Part shown: positions 1-11,115 of the stretch, piece after piece
Layout: each line of letters starts with the position of its first letter
Numbering within the stretch: the first letter of the stretch is position 1
Source: Zizania palustris
Taxonomy: Eukaryota > Streptophyta > Magnoliopsida > Poales > Poaceae
Assembly: GCA_019279435.1 (NCBI GenBank)
Contig: JAAALK010000079.1
Location: forward strand, 106,993,198-107,057,197
DNA length: 64,000 nucleotides
Direction of reading: 5' to 3'
Program-made: the position numbers and the translations under genes
Notes under the pieces: generated by a model
Database searches by the model: none
Seen by the model: the letters and a program-made list of their open reading frames with translations, nothing else
Told to the model about the DNA's origin: nothing

Positions 1-480
1 GCTATTTTTGCAGAAGTCTACCAGCCGGAGCTTGGACTTCGCAGAATTTGGCCACCTTCGGCTCTTTTTTGCAGAAGTCTACCAGCCGGAGCTTGGACTT
101 CGCAGAATTTGGCCACCTTCGGCTCTTTTTTGCAGAAGTCTACCAGCCGGAGCTTGGACTTCGCAGAATTTGGCCACCTTCGGCTCTTTTTTGCAGAAGT
201 CTACCAGCCGGAGCTTGGACTTCGCAGAATTTGTAGCCACCTTCGGCTATTTTTTGCAGAAGTCTACCAGCCGGAGCTTGGACTTCGCAGAATTTGGCCA
301 CCTTCGGCTCTTTTTACGGATGTCTGCAAGCTGCAGCTTGGACTCCGCAGATTTTGGCCACCTTCGGCTCTTTTTACGGAAGTCTACCAGCCGAAGCTTG
401 GACTCCGTAGAATGTGGTATTGGCTCTTTTACGGATGCCTACAAGGTATCAGCTTGGGCTCCGGATGGATTTCAGCCACC
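1..480 (-). repeat. 61-bp tandem array in the 3' untranslated region of Gypsy1
   Basis: Units begin at 10, 71, 132 and 193 (exactly 61 bp apart) and at 256 (63 bp, three extra bases). Three more diverged units follow to about 480. Each contains CTACCAGCCG, GCTTGGACT and TTTGGCCACCTTCGGCTC. Because 61 is not a multiple of three, the array opens long ORFs in several frames; these are artefacts. The array lies between the integrase stop (669) and the 3' LTR, the usual place for tandem arrays in Tat elements. A related 118-bp array occurs at the same place in Gypsy2. The 481-668 stretch between array and integrase holds no recognisable feature. Confidence 0.9.
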
Positions 481-668
481 ACACCGGAGGCTTCGACTTT
501 ATGGGTACGAAGTCCGGAAATACAGCCCAGCTTGATGACACTTCCCTCTCGATCGACTTCCGTCCCAGCGCGTCCGCTCGGAAAACTAGGAGTGTCAAGG
601 GGAAGGCAAACTACAGGGTGTATGCTTTATTAATTTAGAGGTGATTACAAGCGGATTACAAGGAGCCC

Positions 669-2510
669 TTATGCGAAGTATCGCTTTAGGTGCTCCGCAT
701 GCCAAGTATGTGCTAACTCTTCACCTTCTAAATTAGCTAATTTGAATGAACCAGGGCGCCCTGAGCGGACAATTAGATATGGACCTTCCCATTTATTGCC
801 TAACTTCCCTGGTGCTATAATGCTTCGTAGAACAAGATGACCCGGCCTTAACTCGCTGAGCTTAACCTTCGGGTCATACCAAGTCTTCGTCTGCTGATGA
901 TACTTTGATAAATTAGCTACAGCTCGAAGTCTTGTTTCTTCTGACAAATCTAACGAAGCTTGTCTTTCTTCTTCGATGTCTGGTTCGGTGCTGCGAAATG
1001 ATCCTCCTTTGAGCTCCGTTGGAGTCATTGCTTCATCTCCGAATAGTAGTCTGAACGGAGTAAAACCTGTGGACCTTGTTTGCGTAGTCCGAATGGACCA
1101 CAGAATCTTCGGAAGCTCTTCGGTCCACAATCCCTTTGATAATCCTACTATTCTTCGATTTAGCCCTGATAAAATATTTCCATTGGCTCGCTCAACGGCT
1201 CCATTCGACTGAGGATGTCTCACTGCAGCAAAACATAGTTGAATGCCTAAGTCTTCGCAAAACTTCCTGAAGGGTTCTGCGTCGAACTGTGTTCCATTAT
1301 CTACTGTGAGATATCTAGGCACTCCGAACCGGCAAATAATGTTCTTCCAGAAGAATTTCTGTACATTATTCGAAGTGATAGCTGTTAAGGGCTCTGCTTC
1401 TACCCACTTAGAAAAATACTCAATAGCTACCACTGCGAACTTCAGATTTCCCTTTGCTAACGGAAAGGGACCAATTAGATCCATACCCCATCTGGCCATA
1501 GGCCATACCGGAGCAATGACTTGAAGAGCTGTTGGTGGGCGATGACTCCGTCGACCCATCCACTGGCATCCTTGACAAGTGCGGACCAAGCTCTCCGCAT
1601 CAGCTGTTATTGTGGGCCAATAAAGCCCCTGGCGAAGTGTTTTTCCTGCCAGAGCTCTAGGGGCTAAATGACTTCCACAAAGGCCTTCGTGAATTTCTCG
1701 AAGAATTTATTGGCCTTCGGCTTGAGATATACATCGGAGTAGAGGGGAACATACTCCGGCTTTGTATAATATATCGTTGATTAACTGAGAGTTTCTTGCT
1801 CTGAGCTTTAATCTTGACAATTGGGGCTCTTCGGGCAAATTTGTTCCTCCTTGCAAGAGTTCTATGATCGAATCTTTCCAATCTGCACTAGGAATGCAGA
1901 GAATCTCTACAGAGACAACTTGTGGCACCGAAGGTACATTGAGCTCCTCATAGAAAGCTTCGTCAGGCACATCCACAGCTCCGGCAGCAGCCTTCGCTAA
2001 AATGTCCGCTTGCACGTTTTCAGCTCTTGGTATACTCCGAATGGAAATACCCTTGAAATGTGCTTCGATCTTGCGAATTTCTTCCAAGTACTTTGCAAGC
2101 TGTGGATGTCGGACTTGAAAACTTTTGTCTACGTGCCCTGCTACTATCTGAGAATCTGTTTTTATAATTATCCTTGTAGCCCCTAGAGCACGTGCTTTCC
2201 GGAGTCCCAATAAAATTCCTTCGTACTCCGCTATATTATTGGTAGACTTAAAGTTGAGTCTTGCGGAGTACATTGCTCTTTGTCCTGACGGTGAAATCAA
2301 TACTGCCCCAATGCCTGCTCCGGATGCTTGGAAAGCCCCATCGGAGTAAATAGTCCAAACTCCGTCATCTGATTTCTCCGGAGTCAACTTCGCAGGTGGA
2401 GTCCACTCTGCTACGAAGTCTGCTAGGACTTGAGATTTGATAGCTGTCCTTGCCAGGAAAGATATGCCGAAAGGTGCTAGTTCTACTGCCCACTTTCCAA
2501 TCCTTCCAGT
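669..2510 (-). pseudogene. Gypsy1 pol, distal part: end of RNase H, archaeal-type RNase H, integrase
   Basis: This continues the polyprotein that starts at 8059, after the solo LTR. Reading down from 2510 it holds the end of the first RNase H (GKWAVELAPFG), then the second RNase H (about 2357-1980; WTIYSDGAFQ, TNNIAEYEG and TDSQIVAGHVD supply its acidic residues). Integrase follows, with the zinc motif ending in CQGC near 1575 and a DDE core: D in MDLIGPF, D in VDNGTQF, E in AVERANG. Integrase inserts the cDNA into chromosomes; the second RNase H is typical of Tat elements. One TAA at 1707-1709 breaks an otherwise single frame just before the integrase zinc finger. The stop codon is at 669-671. 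Function is therefore lost unless the stop is read through. Confidence 0.9.
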
Positions 2511-3051
2511 TGAGGAGCCATGCTGAATAGCGTGGGCCTCATGGCTCTAGAAGTGATGAGTCATTGTCAACGATAGTCAACAAGGACTGAAGAAGAGAAG
2601 AGATCTGCTGTTTCATGGGCCGCGTGTGACTCAGGTACACGGGCAGCGAGCGACTGTCGGGCAGAGGAGGCTGCGAAGTCGGGCTGGCCCAATCCGGGTG
2701 CATGGGCCAGAAGCAGTAGAAGACCCACTGGGCTGTTGACCAGGACTGACTCAGGTACACGGGCGGTGAGCGATTGCCGGGCTGAGAGAGCTGCGGAGTC
2801 GGGCCGGCCCAATCCGGGTACCTGGTGCAAAGCTGGTGGAGGCTTTGTCAGTTTCGGCGTAAAACTGACAACCGTTGATTCTGTATCCGACTGTCCAGAA
2901 GAATAGCTTCAGGATATGTCATCTGTTACTCTAGGCCCACAGTCAGTCAGTTGTGTCTGTAAAAATACCTAAGGGCAGTAGAGTCTTTTTCTGTATTTTT
3001 GAGTCTGTAAAAACCCTAAGGGGCTGGTAGAATATTCCTAGTATTGGGCTG

Positions 3052-3062
3052 CCTATAAATAG
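3052..3062 (+). promoter_or_regulatory. TATA box of the copia solo LTR
   Basis: CCTATAAATAG lies about 540 bases into the LTR, followed by CACCCCAATCCCTAGGGT. The same block recurs in Copia2 (about 59312), and in reverse in both Copia1 LTRs (about 46140 and 55466). The conserved position suggests U3 is the first ~570 bases and that the long TTCGAA-rich part is transcribed. Confidence 0.7.
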
Positions 3063-3479
3063 CACCCCAATCCCTAGGGTTTGGACTACCCTTTGTGCTG
3101 AAATCAAATCCACCTTTTTGGGTCACTTTGTCTCCTCCCTTCTCTCTCCTGTGTGCGCCGCCAGGGCCTTCCTCACCCTGTTCTTGCATTCTTTTGGCTC
3201 AAATCTTTTGGATGCATTTAATCTTTGGACTCTGGTGAATTTATTGCTTGCATTTTGTTTGGTTTGGGGAGTTATTGCCTTACCTACGGGCTGCTGAATT
3301 TATTCTTGAAGAGAAGCTTCTTCGGCTGGGTGTGTTCTTCACGGTGGTAGTACTAGTTCTTGCTGTTGCAAGTAGTACTGCTTTACTGTAGCTACAGTGT
3401 TCGGCTGCAGCTTTTCACCTTCTATCGCCCAGCTTTTTGATCGAAGCTGACAGTCTTTTTTGCTTTTTCCTGGTGTGTC

Positions 3480-4200
3480 TGGCGAAGCTCGTTTCAGTGC
3501 GAAGCCCCTCAACTCCGTGAGGCAGGCTTCGATCGAACATCTTTAAATACTTCGCTCAGACTTCGAACTTCGGTCTTTGTGTCTGAGTTGCTAGCTTCGA
3601 AGTTCTTCCTGTATTGGATAGCATCGCATACTTCGAACTAGCATACTCCGAATCTATCTGTTCGAAGTGCACACTTTGTTAGGCTTCGAAGTTGGGTTCG
3701 AAGTTTGTCTTTTCTGATAGACTTCGCTTGGATTTCTTTGTGGAGTGTCAGCCTTCGATTCTCCTTCCGAAGCTTTCCCTGTTCGAAGATAGAGTGTAGG
3801 CTTCGGACTTGCTTTTCTGTCGCGTGACAGACTTCGCTACTTTGTTCGAAGGTAGTCCGTCTGTTTTGTGTGTTCGAAGTTTTCTGTTCGAAGATTGTGC
3901 TTCGAAGCTCTCGGTTCAAGGTGTGTTCGAAGTTTTGTCTTCGAAGCCCTCACTTCAAAGCAGGCTCCGACTTTGTCACCTTGCTCCGAAGCTTTTGGTT
4001 CGAAGTTGTGTTCGAAGTCCTGTCCTTGAAGTACACACTTCGAACCAGGCTCCGGCACTGTTTTTACTTCGCCCCGAAGTACACTTCGCTTCTTACCACT
4101 TCGAACTAGGCTAGACAGTGACACCTTCGGCACTTCGGACAGACTTCGTCATCAACCTCCGAAGCGGACCTCGACGTGCGAAGGGGGCTTCGCCAAGTTC
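3480..4200 (+). repeat. TTCGAAG-rich block within copia LTR (R/U5 side)
   Basis: About 700 bases with very dense TTCGAA or CTTCGAAG palindromes and near-copies (GCTTCGAAG, ACTTCGAAC), one every 15 to 30 bases in places. The block lies downstream of the TATA box, so it should be in the transcript leader. Equivalent blocks lie at 45000-45730, 54325-55045 and 59755-60395. It is not a simple tandem repeat: spacing varies. Confidence 0.75.
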
Positions 4201-4499
4201 CGAACAGGAGACAAATTCGGACAGTAACTTCTCTTTTCTTTGTATACATACTTAGATCATTTCATTGAGAAGTTTAGGCCTGTTACAAATTGTTCATCTG
4301 CCTAGTTGCACCACTTTAGTCTTTACACTGTTTATCATCAGTTGCTTCTAGGTTAGAAACCTTTAGACTTAGGCCTTCTGTTTATTTTCTGCTGCGTAGT
4401 ATTTTGAGGTGCATTGGGTATTGGGAACAGGCCATTGATTCGAAAGAATTTTTAAGGCGCCCATTCACCCCCCCTCTGGTCGCTACTTTCGGTCCTACA

Positions 4500-7400
4500 C
4501 CAGTGGAATCTTTGCTTCGGAGCATATCTCCTAAAGGATACGAAGTTGGTACAATTACATTATGAGCCAAAAAATAATGTCTTAGCTTCCTCGAAGCCAT
4601 TATCAGAGCATAAACGAACTTCTCAAGTTCGGAGTATCTTGTCTTCGCTCCTGACAATGCTTTGGATACAAAATAGACAGGATTTTGGACCAACTTCCCA
4701 TTGATATCCGCTTCTCTGACAAGGACTGCGCTGACAGTTGAGCCTGTAGCTGCAAGATACAGAAGTAGGGTTTCATCCGCAATAGGCACCGTAAGTGTAG
4801 CAAGATTGCTGAGATAATCTTTAATATCTTCGAAGCTTTTCTGACACTCCGGTGTCCATGCAAAATCTTCGGACCCTTTCAAAGCTTTAAAGATTGGCAA
4901 GCTCCTCTCCGCAGACCTTGATAAAAACCTGCTAAGTGCGGCCAGACGTCCAGTCAGCTTTTGCACTTGCTTTAAATTCTCCGGAGGAGCCATCTTCTGC
5001 AGCGCAGTTATTTGAGTAGGGCTAGCTTCAATTCCCCTGCTTGAAACTAAGTACCCTAACAACTTTCCAGCCTTAGCTCCGAATATACATTTTTCGGGGT
5101 TAAGACGGATCCCACATGCCCGAAGGCTATTGAATGTTTCTGCTAAGTCTAGGCTATGTTGGTGCTTTAAAGCACTCTTTATTACAATATCATCCATATA
5201 GGCCTCCACATTGCGGCCTAATTGATGACCTAGAGCCTTAGCAACTAATCTTGAAAAAGTAGCCCCGGCATTTCTTAGGCCGAAGGGCATTCTTACATAG
5301 CAGAAGACTCCCGAAGGAGTTACAAAGCTCGTCTTGATTTCATCTTCGCGCTTCAACCATATTTGGTGATAACCGGAATACGCGTCGAGGAAGCTTAGTA
5401 ACTCCGAACCTGCAGTGGAGTCAACGAGTTGATCAATTCGGGGCATGGGGTAGGGGTCACGTGGGCACGCTTTATTCAAAGATGTGAAATCAATGCACAT
5501 GCGCCACTTTCCGGAGGTCTTCTTCCTGACGAAGACTGGGTTGGCTAACCATTCTGTATGGGCCACTTCTCTGATAATCCCAGCCTTCAACAGTTTTTCA
5601 ACTTCGTCCTTAGATAGAGCAGCTCTCTCTGCGGACATCTTCCGGAGCCCTTGTCGAACAGGCCGGGCCTTCGGGTTTACAAGCAAGCTGTGCTCAATAA
5701 TATCCCGATCGACTCCGGTGATATCTTCGTCAGACCAAGCGAAGACATCCAAATTTTCTTCTACGACCTTTTCCAAGGAAGTTGCAACTTCGGGAGGTAA
5801 ATCTTTACCAAATTGAAAGGTGTATTCTTTACCATCTTTGACAATGACCTTCGTTGCAATCTCTCCTTCGGGACTTGGTCTTGGAAATGACTTCTTCGAA
5901 GCTTCGGAGGAGGCTGAAAAAATTTCTCCATTATCTTGGACACTGTTTACTTGCCTCGGATCAAGAGGAGGACCATGACCATATTCTGACCTCCGAGCCA
6001 TGGCTTGATCTCCGAAGATTGTCAGGACTCCTGCTTGTGTGGGCATCTTCATGCACAAGTAGTTGTGATGCGCCACAGCTCCGAACTGATTCAACATACC
6101 CCGTCCGAAGATGACATTATAAGCATACGGGGCATCTACCACATCAAAGATAACTTCTTCAGTTCGTGCTAGTAAACCTTCTCCGAAGGTTACTTCCAGG
6201 CCTATCTGGCCGAGTGCATCAAGCGGAGGTCCTGCGAAGCCTTGCAGAGGACGAGCTGTTGGGAGAAGATGCTTTCGGGAAATGCATAACTGATCGAAGG
6301 CTTGCACAAAGATGATATCTGCTGAACTACCTCCGTCAATTAGCACCCTTCGGACTTCAGTCCCTGCAATATCAGCAGTGATAACCAATGGATCTGCATG
6401 CGGGAACTTAATACCAGCTGCATCCTCCGCAGAGAAAGATATTGGAACATGAGACCACTCCGGCATTGCAGCTGCAGATGACGAAGTCCCAATATGGCCT
6501 ACTTCCCGAACGTACTCTCTTCGCTGCCTCTTGGACATGCTTCCGAGGGTACCTCCTCCGGAGATAGGGAGAACTACTCTCTTTCCTCTATCTTGCCCTT
6601 CTTCTTGCTTCGGAGGTGGCATAACATTGGCCACCGGAGGATGCCTTGCAGCATCAAAATTTTCTATCCGCGCCACAGCCTGGACCGGCTCCGGGCGCAC
6701 TGCTGCTGCTGGACTTCGGTCGGTACTACCTCGACCCGAAGTTCTCTCCAAGTATTCTCCCCAAAGGGTAAGAATAGCCTTGCATGTGTCAGTTGCATGG
6801 CTTCGATTCTCTCCATGAATACAACAAAAAAGGGTCTGGCCCTTGCCAGCCGTTTTCCCTGGTGGCCTCCAGCCGCTGGACTTGTTCCCCGTAGACTGTG
6901 GAGCTCTTGGTGTAAACTTCTGTGGGGGTGCAATGTTTAAGACTTCAGAGCGAGGGTGCTTTTGCCCTCTTCTTCTATCATGTTGCACTTCGAAGACTGG
7001 TTCTTGCGGCTGTGCCGAAGTCTTCAACTCTGCTTTAACTTCCGTCAATACTGTCGAAGTAGCAGTAGTCCTCCGAAGCCAACCTTCTTCTGACTTCGAG
7101 TACTCCTCGAAGTACGACATCAACTGTGATACTGTGGTGATGCTCTTCCGATGCAATTTATCCAGAAGGCCTTTATGACTGACGCCTTCCCGAGCCGCAT
7201 CAACCACTGAGGATGTAGACAGCCCCCGGATTTGCGACTTCGTGTGAGCGAAGCGCTTGAAGTACTGTCTCAATGTTTCTCCGGGGAGCTGCTTCACTTG
7301 GAAAAGGCTCCCTGTTGACATGGGGGGCACGAAGGTGCCCTGAAAGTTACTTATGAACTTCCTCTTCAACTGTGACCAGGAAATGATTGATCCTGGCTTT

Positions 7401-8059
7401 AAAGACCAGAACCATCTCAACGCCACTCCTTGAAGAGCTAATGGGAAGCACTTCGCCATAGTCTCTCTGTCTCCGCCGCTAGCCTCAATCGCTAGGGCAT
7501 AAGAACGCACAAACTCACTGGGATCTTCGTCTCCAGCATACTGGCAGAGCTTCGAAGTTTTGAACTTCGGATTGAAGCGAATCTTCTGAAGCTCAGGATG
7601 CAATGGAGATTCATTGTCGTAAGAGGCGTTCTCCGGGGCTTCGGGATAATCAAGATCGTCGTCTTCGGGCACTTCGGGGATAGCTGGGGTGGCTTGAGAG
7701 CGAAGTCTGTTCGCAGCCTCTTGTTGCCACCTCGCTACCTCGGCTTGAAGATTGGCCATTTGAGTGGCCATGTCTCCAAGGCTATCTTCATCTCCTCCGG
7801 AAGGACCTTCTGGGTCTTGAGAACTGGTATGATCAGTTCGAATCGGAATAGAGGGTGGCGGAGTGGCTCCGGGCGATCGGAGTATGGAAGGGGTTGGCGG
7901 AGAGGTTTCGTATCCTCGAGGGATAGAAGCCCCTTGCGGAGTTTGAGGTGGAGGGATAGTCGAAGACCCTCCGACTTCGACTGTGTCGAAGGGTATCTCT
8001 CCGGAGATCCGAGAGGACCTCCGAGTGGGATTGCGAGGTGCGCTCCGCTTAGGAGGCAT
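4500..8059 (-). CDS. Gypsy1 gag-protease-RT-RNase H polyprotein (proximal part)
   Basis: About 1,186 codons open from ATG at 8059 (MPPKRSAPRN) to the solo LTR junction at 4500. In order: a disordered acidic N-terminus; the gag core with WFWSLKPGSIISWSQLK; a degenerate zinc knuckle (CCIHGENRSHATDTC); protease near residue 575 (VLIDGGSSADI, with DGG typical of the lineage rather than DTG/DSG); reverse transcriptase with YMDDIVIKS near residue 953 (5189-5200); then the first RNase H (SKALSGAKTRYSELEK) cut by the LTR. Gag forms the particle, protease matures it, and RT/RNase H makes the cDNA. No stop or frameshift is seen in this part. Gypsy2 is a decayed relative (21318 onward). Confidence 0.93.
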
Positions 8060-8100
8060 GATGTAAGAAGTTGGTAGAGAACGAAGTTTTTTGGACTAGG

Positions 8101-8120
8101 TTCCCCACGGACGGCGCCAA
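8101..8120 (-). promoter_or_regulatory. Gypsy1 primer-binding site
   Basis: On the minus strand TTGGCGCCGTCCGTGGGGAA follows the 5' LTR after one base. It resembles the tRNA-Asp-type sites reported for Tat/Athila elements; the exact tRNA is inferred. The same site occurs in Gypsy2 (21113) and in the antisense-gene element (34092). Confidence 0.8.
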
Positions 8121-8121
8121 C

Positions 8122-8616
8122 TGTTGGCGTAAAAGATTACGCTAACAGGTTTCTGTAGAAAAGAAACTAACAAACGAAGTGTTTGCGAAGCAAACTGTTC
8201 TAAGCCTCCGAAAGGATAATAGCTTAGAATAGTTCGAAAGTGTATATTGAATCACTTGTAATCGGTCCCTATTACAGGGTGAAATGGGGGGTATTTATAG
8301 GCCTAAACATTAAGGAAAAGACTTATTTACCCCTCTATTACAACCGACATTAAGGAAACTATTCGGTTTCCTTAATAGGGCTAAAATGGTAAAAGACTAA
8401 TCTAATAGGATAGAAGATAAGTCTTCCATCTTAGCTGGCAGAAAAGATCCTGAAGGGCTTTAGTTCGAAGACATACTTCGAACTAGTGCCTGTCTTCGGG
8501 CTTCGAACGAAGATCTGGGCATCTTCGAAGATGATCTTCGGACAATCTTTAAAATGGTTGACTGCCTTTATGCTGCTTCGGCAATAACCCCGAAGATGAG
8601 ATATTTTCCCCCAACA
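8122..8616 (-). repeat. Gypsy1 5' LTR (495 bp)
   Basis: On the minus strand it runs from TGTTGGGGG at 8616 to TACGCCAACA at 8122. A TATA-like CCTATAAATACCCCCC lies around 8286-8301. Length and both ends match the Gypsy2 5' LTR at 20616-21111 (496 bp), which supports the boundaries. Confidence 0.9.
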
Positions 8617-9060
8617 AATATCAAAAAACATTTTTTCTTTATCACGAACTCATAACCTTCTTCCTCCAAGCATGAAGAAGAGATAATGTTTCTGCCCAAT
8701 GCGAGAACATAATAACAATTATTCAATTTCAGAACTAATCCTGAGGGTAGTGACAAAGAATAAACGCCGATGGTCAATGCTGCAACCTTTGCACCATTTC
8801 GAACACGAATATCTAGTTCACCTACTACACACTTTCTTTACCTACTCAGTCCTTGCAACTATTTTCATGTATGAATCATCGACCCGATATAAAATAGCGA
8901 TGAATCATTTTATGTGTAGCAAGATTAATTTCAATAAAATTTATACTTGATGTAGAAGCGGATGTCCTACTTCCCTTCTTATTCCAAATTTCTTCTAACT
9001 ATAATTTGCAGTTCTTGAACCAATGACCAATTTTGTCGGGAAACAATGACACTGATGTAC
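8617..9060 (-). pseudogene. Old copia remnant: end of gag and protease region
   Basis: Minus-strand fragments read GHWFKNCKLYLEEI (zinc-knuckle end, near 9030), EINLATH, then GELDIRVRNGAKVAALTIGVYSLSLPSG and LNNCYYVLALGRNIIS, typical of the protease/pre-integrase region of a copia family different from Copia1. Stops and shifts are frequent. Gypsy1 inserted into it, so the rest of its pol is expected left of the window. Confidence 0.65.
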
Positions 9061-9849
9061 CATACCTCTTAGCCCGAGCTTGGCTCTCAAAAATTCCTTG
9101 GTGTCCCATAATCATATTATGGACATTTTTGTTCTCATATTGCTTCCAAAGCACAGAGGACAAAAAGGCAGGTATGAGACAAGTTACATTACCTGACTTA
9201 TTCGAGTGCTTCTATCAGGTCCTCCAGTCAACTAGTTCATCATGATTGGACTCCTCTAGAACATTTTCCTTTTCCTTTCATTTGAGAACACTTATCATGT
9301 TTCTAAACCAATCAATAAAAATTGTTCAAAAAAGAATCGATTGCAAAAATGAAGTGTTCTTAATAGTTGGTGCCATATTCTACAAAGATTAAATGCAAGG
9401 TTCAACACTATGATTGTCTATCTTCTATCTAGTAAAAGATGTTCCACTATTTTCAAAACAGTCACTTTCCCTCTAATGATTATTAGTGGCGCAAGATCCA
9501 TATTCATTCTACCTCCTTGTGAGCATTGGCATCACTGCTAGAAGCTAGGTGACATAGGTAAGCAACGATTTGCTAATCACATCGCATGTGATTCTTGTCG
9601 TTGGAGAAGCTTCCAATTCTCTATGCCAACTATATGCCCCGAGGCCCAAAACCATTTCGATATCCCCGTTAAGAAAACCAATACTATGCGTGTGGAAGTC
9701 TGACTTCCACCCTATCTGGTCAAGATAATTGATAGCACCCTACTTTGGCAGACCCACTGTTGATGATTGAGATCCTTCGTGGGTGCAGCTATTGGAAAGA
9801 GCATCAATACTTAATTTTATAAGGGAAAACTATTCTAGCAAGGTTACGT
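9061..9849. other. No assignable feature; possibly more of the old copia remnant
   Basis: AT-rich sequence with short broken ORFs on both strands. It might contain the N-terminal gag of the copia remnant to its left, but I could not recognise conserved residues. Confidence 0.4.
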
Positions 9850-11115
9850 CCTGTAACACCCAGATTTTTTCAAAATTAAATAAATTGGAGAAATAAATTT
9901 AAATAAAGAAATTGAGTTTGAATAATAAAATGTTTTGAAATAATAAAGAATTAAAAATCTTAAGAAAGAATTCAAATTTTGAGTTGGAATTTTTTTGTTA
10001 AGTTCTCCAAGTCAAGAGAATATTATAGGAATTTTTTTGAATTTTTTGGACCTTTGGAACTAGCATATAAATTACAATTAAATTTCAGGAATTATTTTAA
10101 TTGGAGAAAGAATTTTAAATCCTATTAGGGCTGCCTAACGCCCTTTCTCTCTTTCAAGGCCAGCCTGGCCCATATTTATTCTCTCACTGACAAATGGGCC
10201 CTGCTTGTCAGTCTCACTCTGTCCTCTCCCGCGTGCGGCACACGCCAGCCCTCTCTCACCGCCACCCTAGACCCACCTATCAGCGCCTTCTACTGCATCC
10301 ACATTTGCACCCTCGCCCACCTACGTAGGGTCGCACTCGTCAGGGTTGTCTTCCCCAATTAAATCCCATAAATCACTGTTCCGGCCAACCCTAGAATTCC
10401 AATCCCGCCATCGTCGGTCACCTTCCGCCAAATTGAGCCCTCCACCGCACTTGCCATGCGCCGGTGATCACTTCCCCCCAAAAAACCCGATGCAAACCAA
10501 TCCCAATTTGTTGAACCACCGTGCTTTGGAAAACCTCACCGAAAAATATGGAAATCTCACCGGCTTCCTTCTATTTCCCTTCCTTATCCACCACCGGCAA
10601 CACCTATAAAAACTCTACTACCCTCTCTGCGTCTCCGCATCCATAATCCCCAAGCCTAGCCAATTCTAGCGCCCTGCACTGCTCTTTTCCGCCAACGCCT
10701 CTATCCTCTCTCCAACCACCACTTGCCATAACCGGAGGGCCTCACCTGCCTTGCCGTCGACACCCCCAGGACCGTCATCGCTTCCTCTCTATCGGTGTAA
10801 CCTCCATTTGAGCTGACGACCATTAGAGGACCACCATTGCCTTCAACCCAGAGACCCCTCGCTGCCCTCGCATGTCATCGGCCACGTCCATCCACCAGAT
10901 TCCCTCGATTCCGGTATAAACATGATCTCCATGTTATTCTCTTTCCATTTTTACCTTTGGGTTATACCAAAGTGCATCACCGTCACCGCTAGTCGCCCCG
11001 CCATGTTTTGCCATTGCTGGAGAAGAAGTCTCATGCCGGAATCCTTGTGCACGTGTTGGATCGACGCTCAACCATCGGATCAACATCGAACGGCCAAGAT
11101 TAGAACATGATTCGA
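9850..11115 (+). repeat. Probable gypsy LTR fragment
   Basis: Starts TGTAACACCCAGATTTTTTC, a beginning common to several grass gypsy LTRs. It has an AT-rich front, a C-rich middle and a TATA-like CTATAAAAACTC near 10604. I see no coding domain, no clear right end and no target duplication. The right limit is set only by where GypsyC gag similarity begins. Confidence 0.4.

Larger units (their letters stand above)
2511..4499 (+). mobile_element. Solo LTR of a SIRE/Maximus-type copia element
   Basis: A 1989-bp LTR beginning TGAGGAGCC and ending GGTCCTACA, flanked by the perfect 5-bp duplication CCAGT (2506-2510 and 4500-4504). It is the same family as the LTRs of Copia1 and Copia2. No internal copia sequence remains, so unequal or intra-element LTR recombination removed the body. 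It interrupts the Gypsy1 polyprotein inside the first RNase H. The tail of the 4500-8059 reading frame runs about 120 bases into this LTR and ends at 4382. Several short ORFs inside the LTR have no coding support. Confidence 0.95.
1..8616 (-). mobile_element. Gypsy1: Ty3/gypsy Tat-type LTR retrotransposon, nearly complete
   Basis: Minus-strand element with its 5' LTR at 8122-8616, a primer-binding site at 8101-8120, a gag-protease-RT-RNase H frame (8059-4500), a second RNase H plus integrase (2510-669) and a 3' untranslated tandem array (480-1). The 3' LTR lies left of the window. The extra RNase H between the first RNase H and integrase marks the Tat lineage. Apart from a copia solo LTR and one stop codon at 1707-1709, the polyprotein frame is open, so the copy is fairly young. 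It is inserted in an old copia remnant; the five bases right of the LTR are AATAT, but the matching duplication is outside the window. Confidence 0.93.

Noticed and set aside
1..480. CRISPR-like array
   Set aside because: Units are contiguous tandem copies without unique spacers, in a plant transposon context.
8..638. Overlapping repeat-containing ORFs up to 175 codons at the left edge
   Set aside because: They read the 61-bp array in successive frames (61 is not divisible by three); no protein family is visible.
2539..2830. Repeat-like ORFs ending ARVPES in each copia LTR front (also 46373-46661, 55700-55988, 58807-59068)
   Set aside because: They come from a diverged direct duplication in U3 (GGGCGGTGAGCGATTGCCGGG and relatives), upstream of the TATA box, so unlikely to be transcribed.
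5484..7178. Several plus-strand ORFs of 86 to 148 codons
   Set aside because: They lie opposite the well-supported Gypsy1 gag-protease-RT frame and show no domains.
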